Shown in pieces: positions 8,298 through 15,415 of a stretch of DNA of 39,303 nucleotides. The translations under genes were made by a program, and so were the position numbers. Every line of letters starts with the position of its first letter. Position 1 is the first letter of the stretch. This stretch comes from Flavobacteriaceae bacterium (GTDB lineage: Bacteria > Bacteroidota > Bacteroidia > Flavobacteriales > Flavobacteriaceae). Where the stretch lies: positions 1 through 39,303 of the forward strand of contig JAFMFL010000005.1 of NCBI GenBank assembly GCA_017856205.1, in the 5' to 3' direction. Under the pieces are notes generated by a model. It did not search any database, was not told the DNA's origin, and was given only the letters and a program-made list of their open reading frames with translations.

Positions 8298-8839
8298 AAG
8301 TGGTATTGTTTGGTCCTGAATCTACAGGTAAAACCACATTAGCAAAAGCATTAGCTGAGCATTACAACACTACTTGGGTACCTGAATATGCCAGAACATA
8401 TCTCGAAAATAAATGGCATCAATCGGGAGAAATATGCGCTCCTGAAGATATTTTCCCTATTGCTGTTGGGCAAATAAGATTAGAAAATGAAGCAGTAAAA
8501 AAGGCAAATACATTTCTCTTTTGCGATACCACGCCGCTTTCTACACAGGTGTATTCGGAAGCGTATTTTAAGGGATGGTGTGACCAAAAAGTAGTTCATG
8601 CCAACAAAAAAAACAGCTACGATGTATACTTTTTGACCGATATTGACGTTCCTTGGGAGAAGGACTTGCTTCGTGACAGACCCAACCAACGCGAAGAAAT
8701 GCTCGAAACCTTTGCCTCTGCCTTAACAAAACGAAACCTTACTTACACCTTATTACAGGGTTCGCATAAAGAACGAATGAAACTTGCTATTGAAAAACTA
8801 AACAAGTTGTATGAAACACACATTTACGCAAAAGGATAA
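8258..8839 (+). CDS. NadR-like P-loop kinase (AAA family ATPase)
   Basis: 193 residues with a Walker A motif GPESTGKTTLAKALA at about 19-33 followed by WVPEYARTYLENKW, the signature of the ribosylnicotinamide-kinase domain of NadR. There is no N-terminal HTH or NMN adenylyltransferase domain as in enterobacterial NadR, so it is a stand-alone kinase. It probably phosphorylates the vitamin imported by the adjacent PnuC-like protein and so traps it. If the transporter carries thiamine, the kinase may act on that instead. The start lies 40 nt inside pnuC and its end overlaps DUF4301 by 29 nt. Confidence 0.85.
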   Translation: MEKHLKQLPSNCIKVVLFGPESTGKTTLAKALAEHYNTTWVPEYARTYLENKWHQSGEICAPEDIFPIAVGQIRLENEAVKKANTFLFCDTTPLSTQVYSEAYFKGWCDQKVVHANKKNSYDVYFLTDIDVPWEKDLLRDRPNQREEMLETFASALTKRNLTYTLLQGSHKERMKLAIEKLNKLYETHIYAKG

Positions 8840-10331
8840 ACTTGTTTTACAAGAGTTAGGTATTTCGGAGACCAATGCAAGAGAGCAATTGCGCTTGTTG
8901 CAAAAGGGGGCAAATTATGCTCAACTAGAGCGAACCGCTACAGCAAATGATGGCATTTTAGTGTTATCGGAAAAAAAGAGCACCGAATACGTTTTGTTTT
9001 TTGATGAACAAAAATCCAATTTTTCAATCTCACGCTTTATTCCTGCTTCCGGTTTAGCAAGTCGTATGTTTAAATTTTTGCATTTTTTCCTGAATAGATA
9101 CGACAACAAAAAAGAAACCCTTCGAAGTTACTTAAATCGAAACAAAACCTACAAACTTGCAGTTTTTTTGGGGGGGATTGAAAAGCTTCCCTTTTATGCT
9201 CAAATTAAAAATGCAATTACCAAAACACAGAATGGAAGTATTGACAATGATTATAGATATGTGTTTACCGAAAAAGTTGTTGATAGCTTTGACAAACTAC
9301 CAAAAGCCCTAATTCCTTTTCACAACTACGGTAGTGAGCAAAGATCTGCTGCGGTAGAGCAATTGATTTTCTCAACAGAATTTCTAGTAAATAATGGCAA
9401 AATGGATATTCATTTTACCATACCACCAGGTGCTACAAAGGATTTTGAAAACCACCTTTCAAAAACAGTTTCGCAACTACAATCTACAGTTTCTGCTCAA
9501 ACGCATTTGAGTTTTTCGCATCAAAATAGAAATACGGATACATTGGCACTAAAAGAAGATGGCACTATACTACGTAATAATGATGGAGACTTAATTTTTC
9601 GCGTGGGTGGACATGGTGCCCTTATTGGGAATTTAAACGCTATTGAGAGTGAACTAATTTTTTTATCTAACATCGATAATATATCTGTGAGTAGCTATCA
9701 CAAACAAACAGCCAAATACAAAAAAATGTTAGCAGGTTTGTTGATTTCACTTCAAAATCAGATTCATCACTACGCACGCGCCTTGGCACAAGGCGATGCG
9801 ATTGACTTGATTGAAGTGAAAATGTTTTTGAAAGAAAAACTCAACGTGGATGTTCCGCAATCGTTGCACGGCAATCGGCTTACCGCATTTATTGAAGAAA
9901 AGCTTAACCGTCCGCTTCGTGTGTGCGGTATGGTAAAAAACGAAGGCGAGCCTGGCGGTGGTCCTTTTTGGGTGAAAAAAAATGATGAAGTCACCCTTCA
10001 AATTGTAGAGGAAGCACAAGTAAATACAAACGACAAAGCACAAAAAACCCTTTTCAAAAAAGGAACACACTTTAATCCTGTTGATATTGTTTGCGCTACC
10101 TACAACCACAAAGGGGTCAAGTATGATTTGACAGCGTTTGTTGATTATGAGGCCTGTTTTATTGCAGATAAATCTGTGGGGGATACTGAAATTAAGGCAC
10201 TAGAGCACCCTGGACTTTGGAATGGCGCTATGGCAAATTGGAACACTGTTTTTGTGGAAGTTCCCGTCCGCACATTCAACCCTGTAAAAACGGTAAATGA
10301 TTTGTTGCGCCCCATGCATCAATCCACATAA
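8811..10331 (+). CDS. DUF4301-family protein of unknown function
   Basis: 506 residues, soluble, with no signal peptide or membrane segments. I recognise it as the Bacteroidetes DUF4301 family from its overall sequence: an N-terminal helical region, IPASGLASRMFKFL, the central IPFHNYG, LIFRVGGHGALIGNLN, and VCGMVKNEGEPGGGPFWVK. The GHGALIGNLN and GMVKNEGEPGGGPF segments suggest a nucleotide/sugar-phosphate binding enzyme, possibly nucleotidyltransferase-like, but that is only inference. It is the last gene of the run from the PPTase and sits 20 nt before the promoter of the TPP-riboswitch gene. A T7-G7 homopolymer at about 9163-9176 is in frame. Confidence 0.85.
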   Translation: MKHTFTQKDKLVLQELGISETNAREQLRLLQKGANYAQLERTATANDGILVLSEKKSTEYVLFFDEQKSNFSISRFIPASGLASRMFKFLHFFLNRYDNKKETLRSYLNRNKTYKLAVFLGGIEKLPFYAQIKNAITKTQNGSIDNDYRYVFTEKVVDSFDKLPKALIPFHNYGSEQRSAAVEQLIFSTEFLVNNGKMDIHFTIPPGATKDFENHLSKTVSQLQSTVSAQTHLSFSHQNRNTDTLALKEDGTILRNNDGDLIFRVGGHGALIGNLNAIESELIFLSNIDNISVSSYHKQTAKYKKMLAGLLISLQNQIHHYARALAQGDAIDLIEVKMFLKEKLNVDVPQSLHGNRLTAFIEEKLNRPLRVCGMVKNEGEPGGGPFWVKKNDEVTLQIVEEAQVNTNDKAQKTLFKKGTHFNPVDIVCATYNHKGVKYDLTAFVDYEACFIADKSVGDTEIKALEHPGLWNGAMANWNTVFVEVPVRTFNPVKTVNDLLRPMHQST

Positions 10332-10337
10332 TTCAGT

Positions 10338-10345
10338 TATCTTTG
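10338..10345 (+). promoter_or_regulatory. -7 promoter element for the riboswitch-TonB receptor transcript
   Basis: TATCTTTG, an exact TAnnTTTG match, placed so that transcription would begin almost exactly at the 5' end of the TPP aptamer. Confidence 0.65.
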
Positions 10346-10350
10346 CCCCA

Positions 10351-10420
10351 TCTCTAGGGGTGCCTAACGGCTGAGATTATACCCATTGAACCTGGGCAGG
10401 TAATGCTGCCAAGGAATATT
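10351..10420 (+). promoter_or_regulatory. TPP (thiamine pyrophosphate, THI-box) riboswitch
   Basis: All conserved THI-box blocks appear in order: AGGGGTGCC (10356), GGCTGAGA (10369), TACCC (10380), GAACCTG (10388), GGTAATGC (10399) and GGAA (10413). This is a standard TPP aptamer that binds thiamine pyrophosphate, usually repressing the gene downstream. It precedes the TonB-dependent receptor by about 50 nt, so the receptor is assigned to uptake of thiamine or a thiamine precursor. No U-tract terminator is visible in the expression platform, so control is more likely at translation. Confidence 0.93.
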
Positions 10421-10471
10421 GTTTAACTAAAATCCATTGTAAATAATACCCCTTTATTTGCCTTTACGCAA

Positions 10472-12679
10472 ATGAAAACCATTATTACATTAATGCTTGC
10501 GGGCAGCCTGATGGCGCAGCAAGCCAAATCTGAGATAGATACATTAACTGTTAATACCGTAGCACTTGAATCGGTTACGGTAAGCGCCCTTCGGGCGAAA
10601 GAAGATACGCCTATGGCGTTTACCAATGTCTCCAAAAAGGAGCTAGCCAAGCAAAACGTTGGGAAAGACTTACCAGTGTTGTTGCGTTTTTTACCTAACG
10701 TAGTTACCACAAGCGACGCGGGAGCAGGCGTGGGTTATACAGGAATTCGCATTCGTGGTAGCGATGCTACAAGAGTGAATGTGACCATTAATGGAATTGC
10801 CCTTAACGATGCCGAATCGCATGGCACCTTTTGGGTAAACCTTTCCGATTTTGCCTCCTCTGTAGAAAACCTTCAAGTGCAGCGTGGTGTAGGAACATCT
10901 ACCAACGGTGCAGCCGCTTTTGGCGCAAGTATTAACCTGGAAACAGACAAAGCATCGGAAAAACCCTATGCTCAACTTGCCTCTAGTATAGGTAGTTTCA
11001 ATAACTTTAGAAATACGATTAAATTCTCCACAGGAATTTCTGAAAGTGGGTTTGAATTTAGTGGACGCTTGTCAAACATCACCTCTGACGGTTATATCGA
11101 CCGTGCTTCTTCGCAGCTTAAAGGATATTTTCTGCAAGGAACCTACACCAAAGCCAATACTAAAATAAAGGCATTGACTTTTGGCGGTCATGAGCGCACT
11201 TACCAAGCGTGGTATGGCGTAGACCCAGCAACAATGGTAGCAAACAGAACCTATAACCCTGCTGGTGAGCAATACGACGATAACGGTAAATTACAAGGTT
11301 ATTACGACAACCAAGTGGATAATTATAACCAAGACCACACACAATTACATATTGAACAAAGATTATCCAATTACGCCAGACTATCTTTAGGATTAAATTA
11401 TACCCATGGATATGGCTTTTACGAAGAGTTTTATGATTTGTGGTACGATCAAAATGTTAGCTTTAGCGGGGATACTTCGTACAGTTATTTAAAGTTGCCA
11501 CCATTAAGCATTAACGGACAAGCTATTACTGAAACAGAAAATGTAGTGCGCAAATGGTTAAATAACGACTTTTATGTAGCTAATTTGCTCTATCATTACG
11601 AAAAGGGAAATCACATCTTAAGTGCAGAGGCATATTACAGTGCTTATAACGGATCGCATTTTGGCGAGTTGTTATGGGCTTCTACCGCCAATATAAATCC
11701 AAAACACCGTTTTTATGAAAACCGCGGAAAGAAAAAAGATGGTAATATTTTTGCCAAATGGGATGTTTCTTTAAATGACAATTGGAAGCTCTACGCCGAT
11801 GCACAAGTTCGCTGGATTGATTATGCCGTAGCTGGAGAAGTTGCCGGTCCTGAGACATTTACAGTCAACGATGCGCATACCTTTTTTAACCCCAAAGCGG
11901 GCATGGTATATAAACCCAATGCTGCCCATCAATTTTATGCTTCTTATGCCAAAGCACATAAAGAACCCAACCGAACCGACTATGAAAATGGCAATCCTGT
12001 TCCTGAAGAATTGAATGACTTTGAGTTGGGCTGGCGATGGAAAACAAAAGCGGCGTATGTAAATGCAAACCTGTACTATATGGGTTATAAAAACCAATTG
12101 GTGCTTACGGGAGCTATTGATAATGTGGGTGCACCCATTCGTGAAAACGCTGGGGATAGTTACCGCCGAGGGATAGAGTTAGACGCTGGCTGGGTATTTG
12201 CGCCCAATTGGAGTTGGCAAGCCAACCTATCCTGGAGTAAAAACCGAAATAAGGATAACTATTTTCAGCGCAACGGAGTACTACAAGCATTGGGCGATAC
12301 GCATTTATCCTATTCTCCTTCGTTGATTGCTTCCGATCAATTGACGTACGCCCGCGACTCATGGTCGATTTCGCTTGTTAGCAAATTTGTGGGAGAGCAA
12401 TACATGGGGAATATTGATGCAGAATTGTCCAAATTGGAAAGCTATTCTGTGCAGGATATTTTATTTCAGGCCGTTGTGTTAAACAAGCCAAACGCACCCC
12501 GTTTGGATGTAAATGTTCATATCTATAATCTTCTTGATGAAGGTTATATTTCTAATGGATATTTTTACACCTATGATGATGATTGGAGCACTCCAACTGC
12601 CGTTACAACCATAGAAGGTGTGGGGTATTACCCCCAAGCAGGACGTCACTTTTTGGCGGGATTAACGCTTAAATTTTAA
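10472..12679 (+). CDS. TonB-dependent outer-membrane receptor, thiamine-regulated
   Basis: 735 residues: a signal peptide (MKTIITLMLAGSLMAQQ), a putative TonB-box region (VALESVTVSALRA), a plug domain at about 45-155 with TGIRIRGSDATRVNVTINGI and VQRGVGTSTNGAAAFGA, then a beta-barrel ending in aromatic FLAGLTLKF. It lacks the carboxypeptidase-like N-terminal domain of SusC proteins, which suits a small-ligand receptor. The TPP riboswitch in its leader implies uptake of thiamine (equivalent to the omr1 receptors predicted in Bacteroidetes thiamine loci). The adjacent PnuC-like transporter and kinase would complete inner-membrane import and trapping. Confidence 0.93.
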   Translation: MKTIITLMLAGSLMAQQAKSEIDTLTVNTVALESVTVSALRAKEDTPMAFTNVSKKELAKQNVGKDLPVLLRFLPNVVTTSDAGAGVGYTGIRIRGSDATRVNVTINGIALNDAESHGTFWVNLSDFASSVENLQVQRGVGTSTNGAAAFGASINLETDKASEKPYAQLASSIGSFNNFRNTIKFSTGISESGFEFSGRLSNITSDGYIDRASSQLKGYFLQGTYTKANTKIKALTFGGHERTYQAWYGVDPATMVANRTYNPAGEQYDDNGKLQGYYDNQVDNYNQDHTQLHIEQRLSNYARLSLGLNYTHGYGFYEEFYDLWYDQNVSFSGDTSYSYLKLPPLSINGQAITETENVVRKWLNNDFYVANLLYHYEKGNHILSAEAYYSAYNGSHFGELLWASTANINPKHRFYENRGKKKDGNIFAKWDVSLNDNWKLYADAQVRWIDYAVAGEVAGPETFTVNDAHTFFNPKAGMVYKPNAAHQFYASYAKAHKEPNRTDYENGNPVPEELNDFELGWRWKTKAAYVNANLYYMGYKNQLVLTGAIDNVGAPIRENAGDSYRRGIELDAGWVFAPNWSWQANLSWSKNRNKDNYFQRNGVLQALGDTHLSYSPSLIASDQLTYARDSWSISLVSKFVGEQYMGNIDAELSKLESYSVQDILFQAVVLNKPNAPRLDVNVHIYNLLDEGYISNGYFYTYDDDWSTPTAVTTIEGVGYYPQAGRHFLAGLTLKF

Positions 12680-12699
12680 TTTCAGAATTGCAGAAGGTT

Positions 12700-12724
12700 G
12701 AGGATTTCCTTAAAATCCTCTTGA
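12700..12724 (+). terminator. Possible weak terminator after the TonB receptor gene
   Basis: Perfect 8-bp inverted repeat GAGGATTT/AAATCCTC with a 5-nt loop, 20 nt after the receptor stop, but without a clean T tract. A second imperfect hairpin (GTTCGTTTTGT with ACAAAATGAAC) follows at 12732-12759. The rest of the 140-nt gap holds nothing recognisable. Confidence 0.4.
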
Positions 12725-12819
12725 ACTTTTGGTTCGTTTTGTTTCAAGACAAAATGAACGAGGGTCTTAAAGTCGGTAATGAAGGTTTTGAATGAAACGT
12801 AAGACTATTAAAAAAAGTC

Positions 12820-13233
12820 TTAATTATATATCCGCACCGAAGTCCCGTTTTGCTGCACCTTGTAAAACAGTAGGCTATAGGTGGCTCCTTCCGTGAGGGG
12901 CTGTCCTGTAGCCAAACTGTACTTATAGTCTTCACAAGAACAAGAGGCTGTAACGCCATTAATTTGCAATGTAGAGCAACTATTTGGTGTATGATTAGGA
13001 CAACTTGCCTCCCATGCCATGATAGTTCCTGAAAGATTAAACAGCAACAATCCTCTAATCCCTCCATTTGCCCAATACAAACTTCCGCCTTGATAATTCA
13101 GGTTATCAAAAGCGGGAAGTGCTAAATTGATGCTCTGTTCAAAGCGTGTTTCGTATAAATATGGATTGCGTTCTACGCTGTTTTTGTTACAGCTCAATAA
13201 AAATAAAAACCCTGAAAAAACAACATATTTCAT
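12820..13233 (-). CDS. Rieske-like lipoprotein with atypical cluster-binding residues
   Basis: About 137 residues from the ATG at 13233 (MKYVVFSGFLFLLSCNKN), a clear lipoprotein signal with lipobox LLSC, so the mature protein is membrane-anchored. The C-terminal half has the layout of a Rieske [2Fe-2S] domain: AWEASCPNHTPNSC, then TASCSCEDYKYSLATGQPL. Canonical Rieske sites are CxH and CxxH. Here the first is CPNH and the second CSCE, with Glu where the second His should be. The cluster may therefore be absent, or of another type. The ORF track's 15 extra N-terminal residues are rejected because the lipoprotein signal begins at MKYVV. It is divergent from greA. Function unknown. Confidence 0.78.
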   Translation of the reverse strand: MKYVVFSGFLFLLSCNKNSVERNPYLYETRFEQSINLALPAFDNLNYQGGSLYWANGGIRGLLLFNLSGTIMAWEASCPNHTPNSCSTLQINGVTASCSCEDYKYSLATGQPLTEGATYSLLFYKVQQNGTSVRIYN

Positions 13234-13263
13234 GTCTATAAAACGGAAGAAAAAGGAAAATTG

Positions 13264-13271
13264 TATATTTG
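13264..13271 (+). promoter_or_regulatory. -7 promoter element for greA
   Basis: TATATTTG, exact TAnnTTTG match, 43 nt upstream of the greA ATG. No obvious -33 TTG at the expected distance. Confidence 0.6.
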
Positions 13272-13276
13272 CATTC

Positions 13277-13302
13277 ATCCCTTAAACATAAGGGATTTTT
13301 TT
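13277..13302 (+). promoter_or_regulatory. Terminator-like hairpin in the greA 5' leader
   Basis: Perfect 8-bp stem ATCCCTTA/TAAGGGAT with an AACA loop, followed directly by seven T. It begins about where the transcript from the upstream TAnnTTTG element should start and ends 12 nt before the greA ATG. It could attenuate greA or stabilise the mRNA 5' end. Confidence 0.6.
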
Positions 13303-13314
13303 AACTATACCCCA

Positions 13315-13788
13315 ATGAGTACAGTTTCATATTATACTGCCGAAGGGCTAAAGAAATTACGAGAAGAGCTCAATCATCTAAAAGATGTTCAGCGTCCGCG
13401 TGCGTCACAGGCAATTGCCGATGCGCGTGACAAGGGTGATTTGAGTGAAAACGCCGAGTACGATGCTGCTAAGGAGGCGCAGGGTATGTTGGAGATGAAA
13501 ATTTCCAAGATGGAAGAAACCCTTGCCAATGCTCGTTTAATAGACGAATCACAGTTGGACGTTTCTAAGGTGTTGGTGCTGTCAAAAGTGCGCATCAAAA
13601 ATCTTAACAACAACATGGAAATGAACTATACCCTTGTTGCTGAAAGCGAAGCCGATTTAAAATCGGGAAAAATTTCGGTGAGCTCTCCCATTGGAAAAGG
13701 ACTTTTGGGCAAAGCTGTAGGCGAAATCGCAGAAGTGACCGTTCCCAACGGCATACTTAAATTCGAAATTTTATCCATTGAACGCTAA
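13315..13788 (+). CDS. greA: Transcription elongation factor GreA
   Basis: 157 residues, the usual GreA length. It rescues backtracked RNA polymerase by stimulating transcript cleavage. The N-terminal coiled coil starts YYTAEGLKKLREELNHL and carries the acidic tip motif ARDKGDLSENAEYDAAKEAQ; the C-terminal FKBP-like domain ends SSPIGKGLLGKAVGEIAEV. The start is the ATG at 13315, downstream of the promoter and hairpin. Its stop overlaps the start of the HIT gene (TAATG), so the two are co-translated. Confidence 0.97.
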   Translation: MSTVSYYTAEGLKKLREELNHLKDVQRPRASQAIADARDKGDLSENAEYDAAKEAQGMLEMKISKMEETLANARLIDESQLDVSKVLVLSKVRIKNLNNNMEMNYTLVAESEADLKSGKISVSSPIGKGLLGKAVGEIAEVTVPNGILKFEILSIER

Positions 13789-14180
13789 TGGCGTCTATTT
13801 TTAGCCGAATTATTGCACGCAAACTTCCCGCCTATATTGTTGCGGAAGACGACAAGCATATTGCTTTTTTAGATATCAATCCCAATGCTTTTGGGCATAC
13901 ACTTTGTGTACCAAAAAAAGAAGTGGATAAGTTATTTGATTTAGATGAAGAATCCTACTTGGCATTGATGCAATTTAGCCGCCGCGTGGGTGTAGCACTA
14001 AAACAAGTAGTACCTTGCAAACGAATTGGTTTAACAGTTATTGGTTTGGAAGTACCGCATGTTCATGTTCATTTGATTCCACTTAACGAAATGGCAGACG
14101 CTACCTTTCAAAAAAAGGTTTCGCCTTCTAAGGAGGAGATGAAAACCCTTGCCGAAAAAATCAGTGCGGCTGTTGTGTAA
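13788..14180 (+). CDS. HIT-family (histidine triad) nucleotide-binding protein
   Basis: 130 residues with the histidine triad HVHVHLIPL and the upstream FLDINPNAFGHTLCVPKK typical of HINT-branch proteins. These hydrolyse or bind adenosine nucleotides such as AMP-lysine or phosphoramidates; the physiological substrate is not evident. It is co-operonic with greA, an arrangement common in Bacteroidetes. Its last 20 nt overlap the 3' end of the histidine kinase gene on the opposite strand. Confidence 0.93.
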   Translation: MASIFSRIIARKLPAYIVAEDDKHIAFLDINPNAFGHTLCVPKKEVDKLFDLDEESYLALMQFSRRVGVALKQVVPCKRIGLTVIGLEVPHVHVHLIPLNEMADATFQKKVSPSKEEMKTLAEKISAAVV

Positions 14181-15336
14181 GCGGTAGTTGAATCTCAAAA
14201 GTCGATCCTTTTTCGGAGCTTTCTACAAGTCTTAGTTTGCCTCCGTGATATTGTTCCACAATACGTTTTGCCAAAGATAATCCGAGCCCCCAGCCTCTTT
14301 TTTTGGTGGTAACACCAGGTTTAAAAATAGTTTTCTGAATTTTTTTTGGAATACCGCTTCCTGTATCTCGAACCTTAACCATTGCCGTGTTTTCCCAAAT
14401 TAAATCAATCGTGATTGACCCTTTTCCCCGAATCGAATCTATGCTGTTTTTGATTAAATTTTCCAGTACCCACGCAATAAGTTCTGCATTGATTTCAACC
14501 AAATCTTCATGACCACTTTTGTTAACACGAAGCGTAATTCCTTTTGGCATCCGAATTTCCATATACGATACCAGGTCATAAACTACAGTGCTCAGCTTCA
14601 TATCTGTTTTGTTTGGTAGTGAGCCAATTTTAGAAAACCGCGCACTAATCGTCTCCAAACGTTTGATATCGCTTTTTATTTGGGCTAATATCTTCTTGTC
14701 TATATCGTGCTGCTCTAAAATAGTTAGCCAGCCTAAAAGAGAAGAAATGGGTGTTCCCAATTGATGTGCTGTTTCTTTTGCCATTCCAGTCCATAGCTTA
14801 TTGGAAATGACCTTCTGCGTACTTTTATAATAGGCAACCACGATACCTCCTAAAAAGAGCACAATCAGATAAAAAGCAATGGGATAATAGCGTAATTGAT
14901 TAATCAACTTAGAATTCCCGTAATACATTTTTTGGTTCAAATTGTCTCCGTAGACGATTTCTATTGGTGGATGCGTAGTGCTAAATTCCTGAATTAATTT
15001 CTCCACATACCCAACAGAGTCTTGCGCTAATTTCCGTTGATTTATATTATTTGAAAAGAGTAGATTTTTTTCGCTATCTACCACAATCATAGGAATGCTG
15101 TTTTCCCCTGTCAGCACTTGAAATGTTAATGGATCAACAGCTTGATTAAGATCTGTGCTAGAGGCTAGGTCTTGCTGTGCCAAGCCCCAAAGTTCCATCT
15201 GTTGACGCTCATCTTGTTGAATACGCTGAATAAGTTTATTGGTGTTCCAAAGTGTAAACCCAACAAAGCAAAGGGCTAACACAAAGCCTGTCGTACGGAT
15301 GTTTCGTTGGTTTACATAAGAGAAGTCAAATCTCAT
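14161..15336 (-). CDS. Membrane sensor histidine kinase (orphan)
   Basis: 391 residues. Two transmembrane segments (about 17-33 and 155-172) bracket a periplasmic sensor region of about 120 residues. The dimerisation/phosphoacceptor box is MAKETAHQLGTPISSLLGW (His about 192). ATP-binding motifs follow: N-box ENLIKNSIDSI, G1 VRDTGSGIP, and GWGLGLSLAKRIVEQYHGG. No response regulator is adjacent, so the partner must be encoded elsewhere, and the signal is unknown. It is convergent with the HIT gene and divergent from DUF3127. Confidence 0.92.
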   Translation of the reverse strand: MRFDFSYVNQRNIRTTGFVLALCFVGFTLWNTNKLIQRIQQDERQQMELWGLAQQDLASSTDLNQAVDPLTFQVLTGENSIPMIVVDSEKNLLFSNNINQRKLAQDSVGYVEKLIQEFSTTHPPIEIVYGDNLNQKMYYGNSKLINQLRYYPIAFYLIVLFLGGIVVAYYKSTQKVISNKLWTGMAKETAHQLGTPISSLLGWLTILEQHDIDKKILAQIKSDIKRLETISARFSKIGSLPNKTDMKLSTVVYDLVSYMEIRMPKGITLRVNKSGHEDLVEINAELIAWVLENLIKNSIDSIRGKGSITIDLIWENTAMVKVRDTGSGIPKKIQKTIFKPGVTTKKRGWGLGLSLAKRIVEQYHGGKLRLVESSEKGSTFEIQLPLTQQPH

Positions 15337-15363
15337 GTTTACGAATATACTATATTTTCAAGT

Positions 15364-15393
15364 GTTGCATTCGCAACAAATTGAGTAAATTTG
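15364..15393 (+). promoter_or_regulatory. Promoter of the DUF3127 gene with inverted repeat at -33
   Basis: -7 element TAAATTTG at 15386-15393 and TTG at 15365-15367, 18 nt apart. The TTG is embedded in a perfect inverted repeat GTTGC-ATTC-GCAAC (15364-15377), which could be an operator or chance. Confidence 0.5.
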
Positions 15394-15415
15394 TATTAAC
15401 ATCATTAACCACCGC

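Noticed and set aside
9163-9176. T7-G7 homopolymer in the DUF4301 gene as a possible phase-variation tract or frameshift.
   Set aside because: The frame is intact and the tract short; no evidence of variability from one sequence.
10356-10453. Rho-independent terminator in the riboswitch expression platform.
   Set aside because: No stem followed by a T run occurs between the aptamer and the ATG.
12679-12820. Possible tRNA or small RNA gene in the gap after the TonB receptor.
   Set aside because: Two hairpins are present but no cloverleaf, no TTC loop and no promoter element; better read as terminator-like structure.
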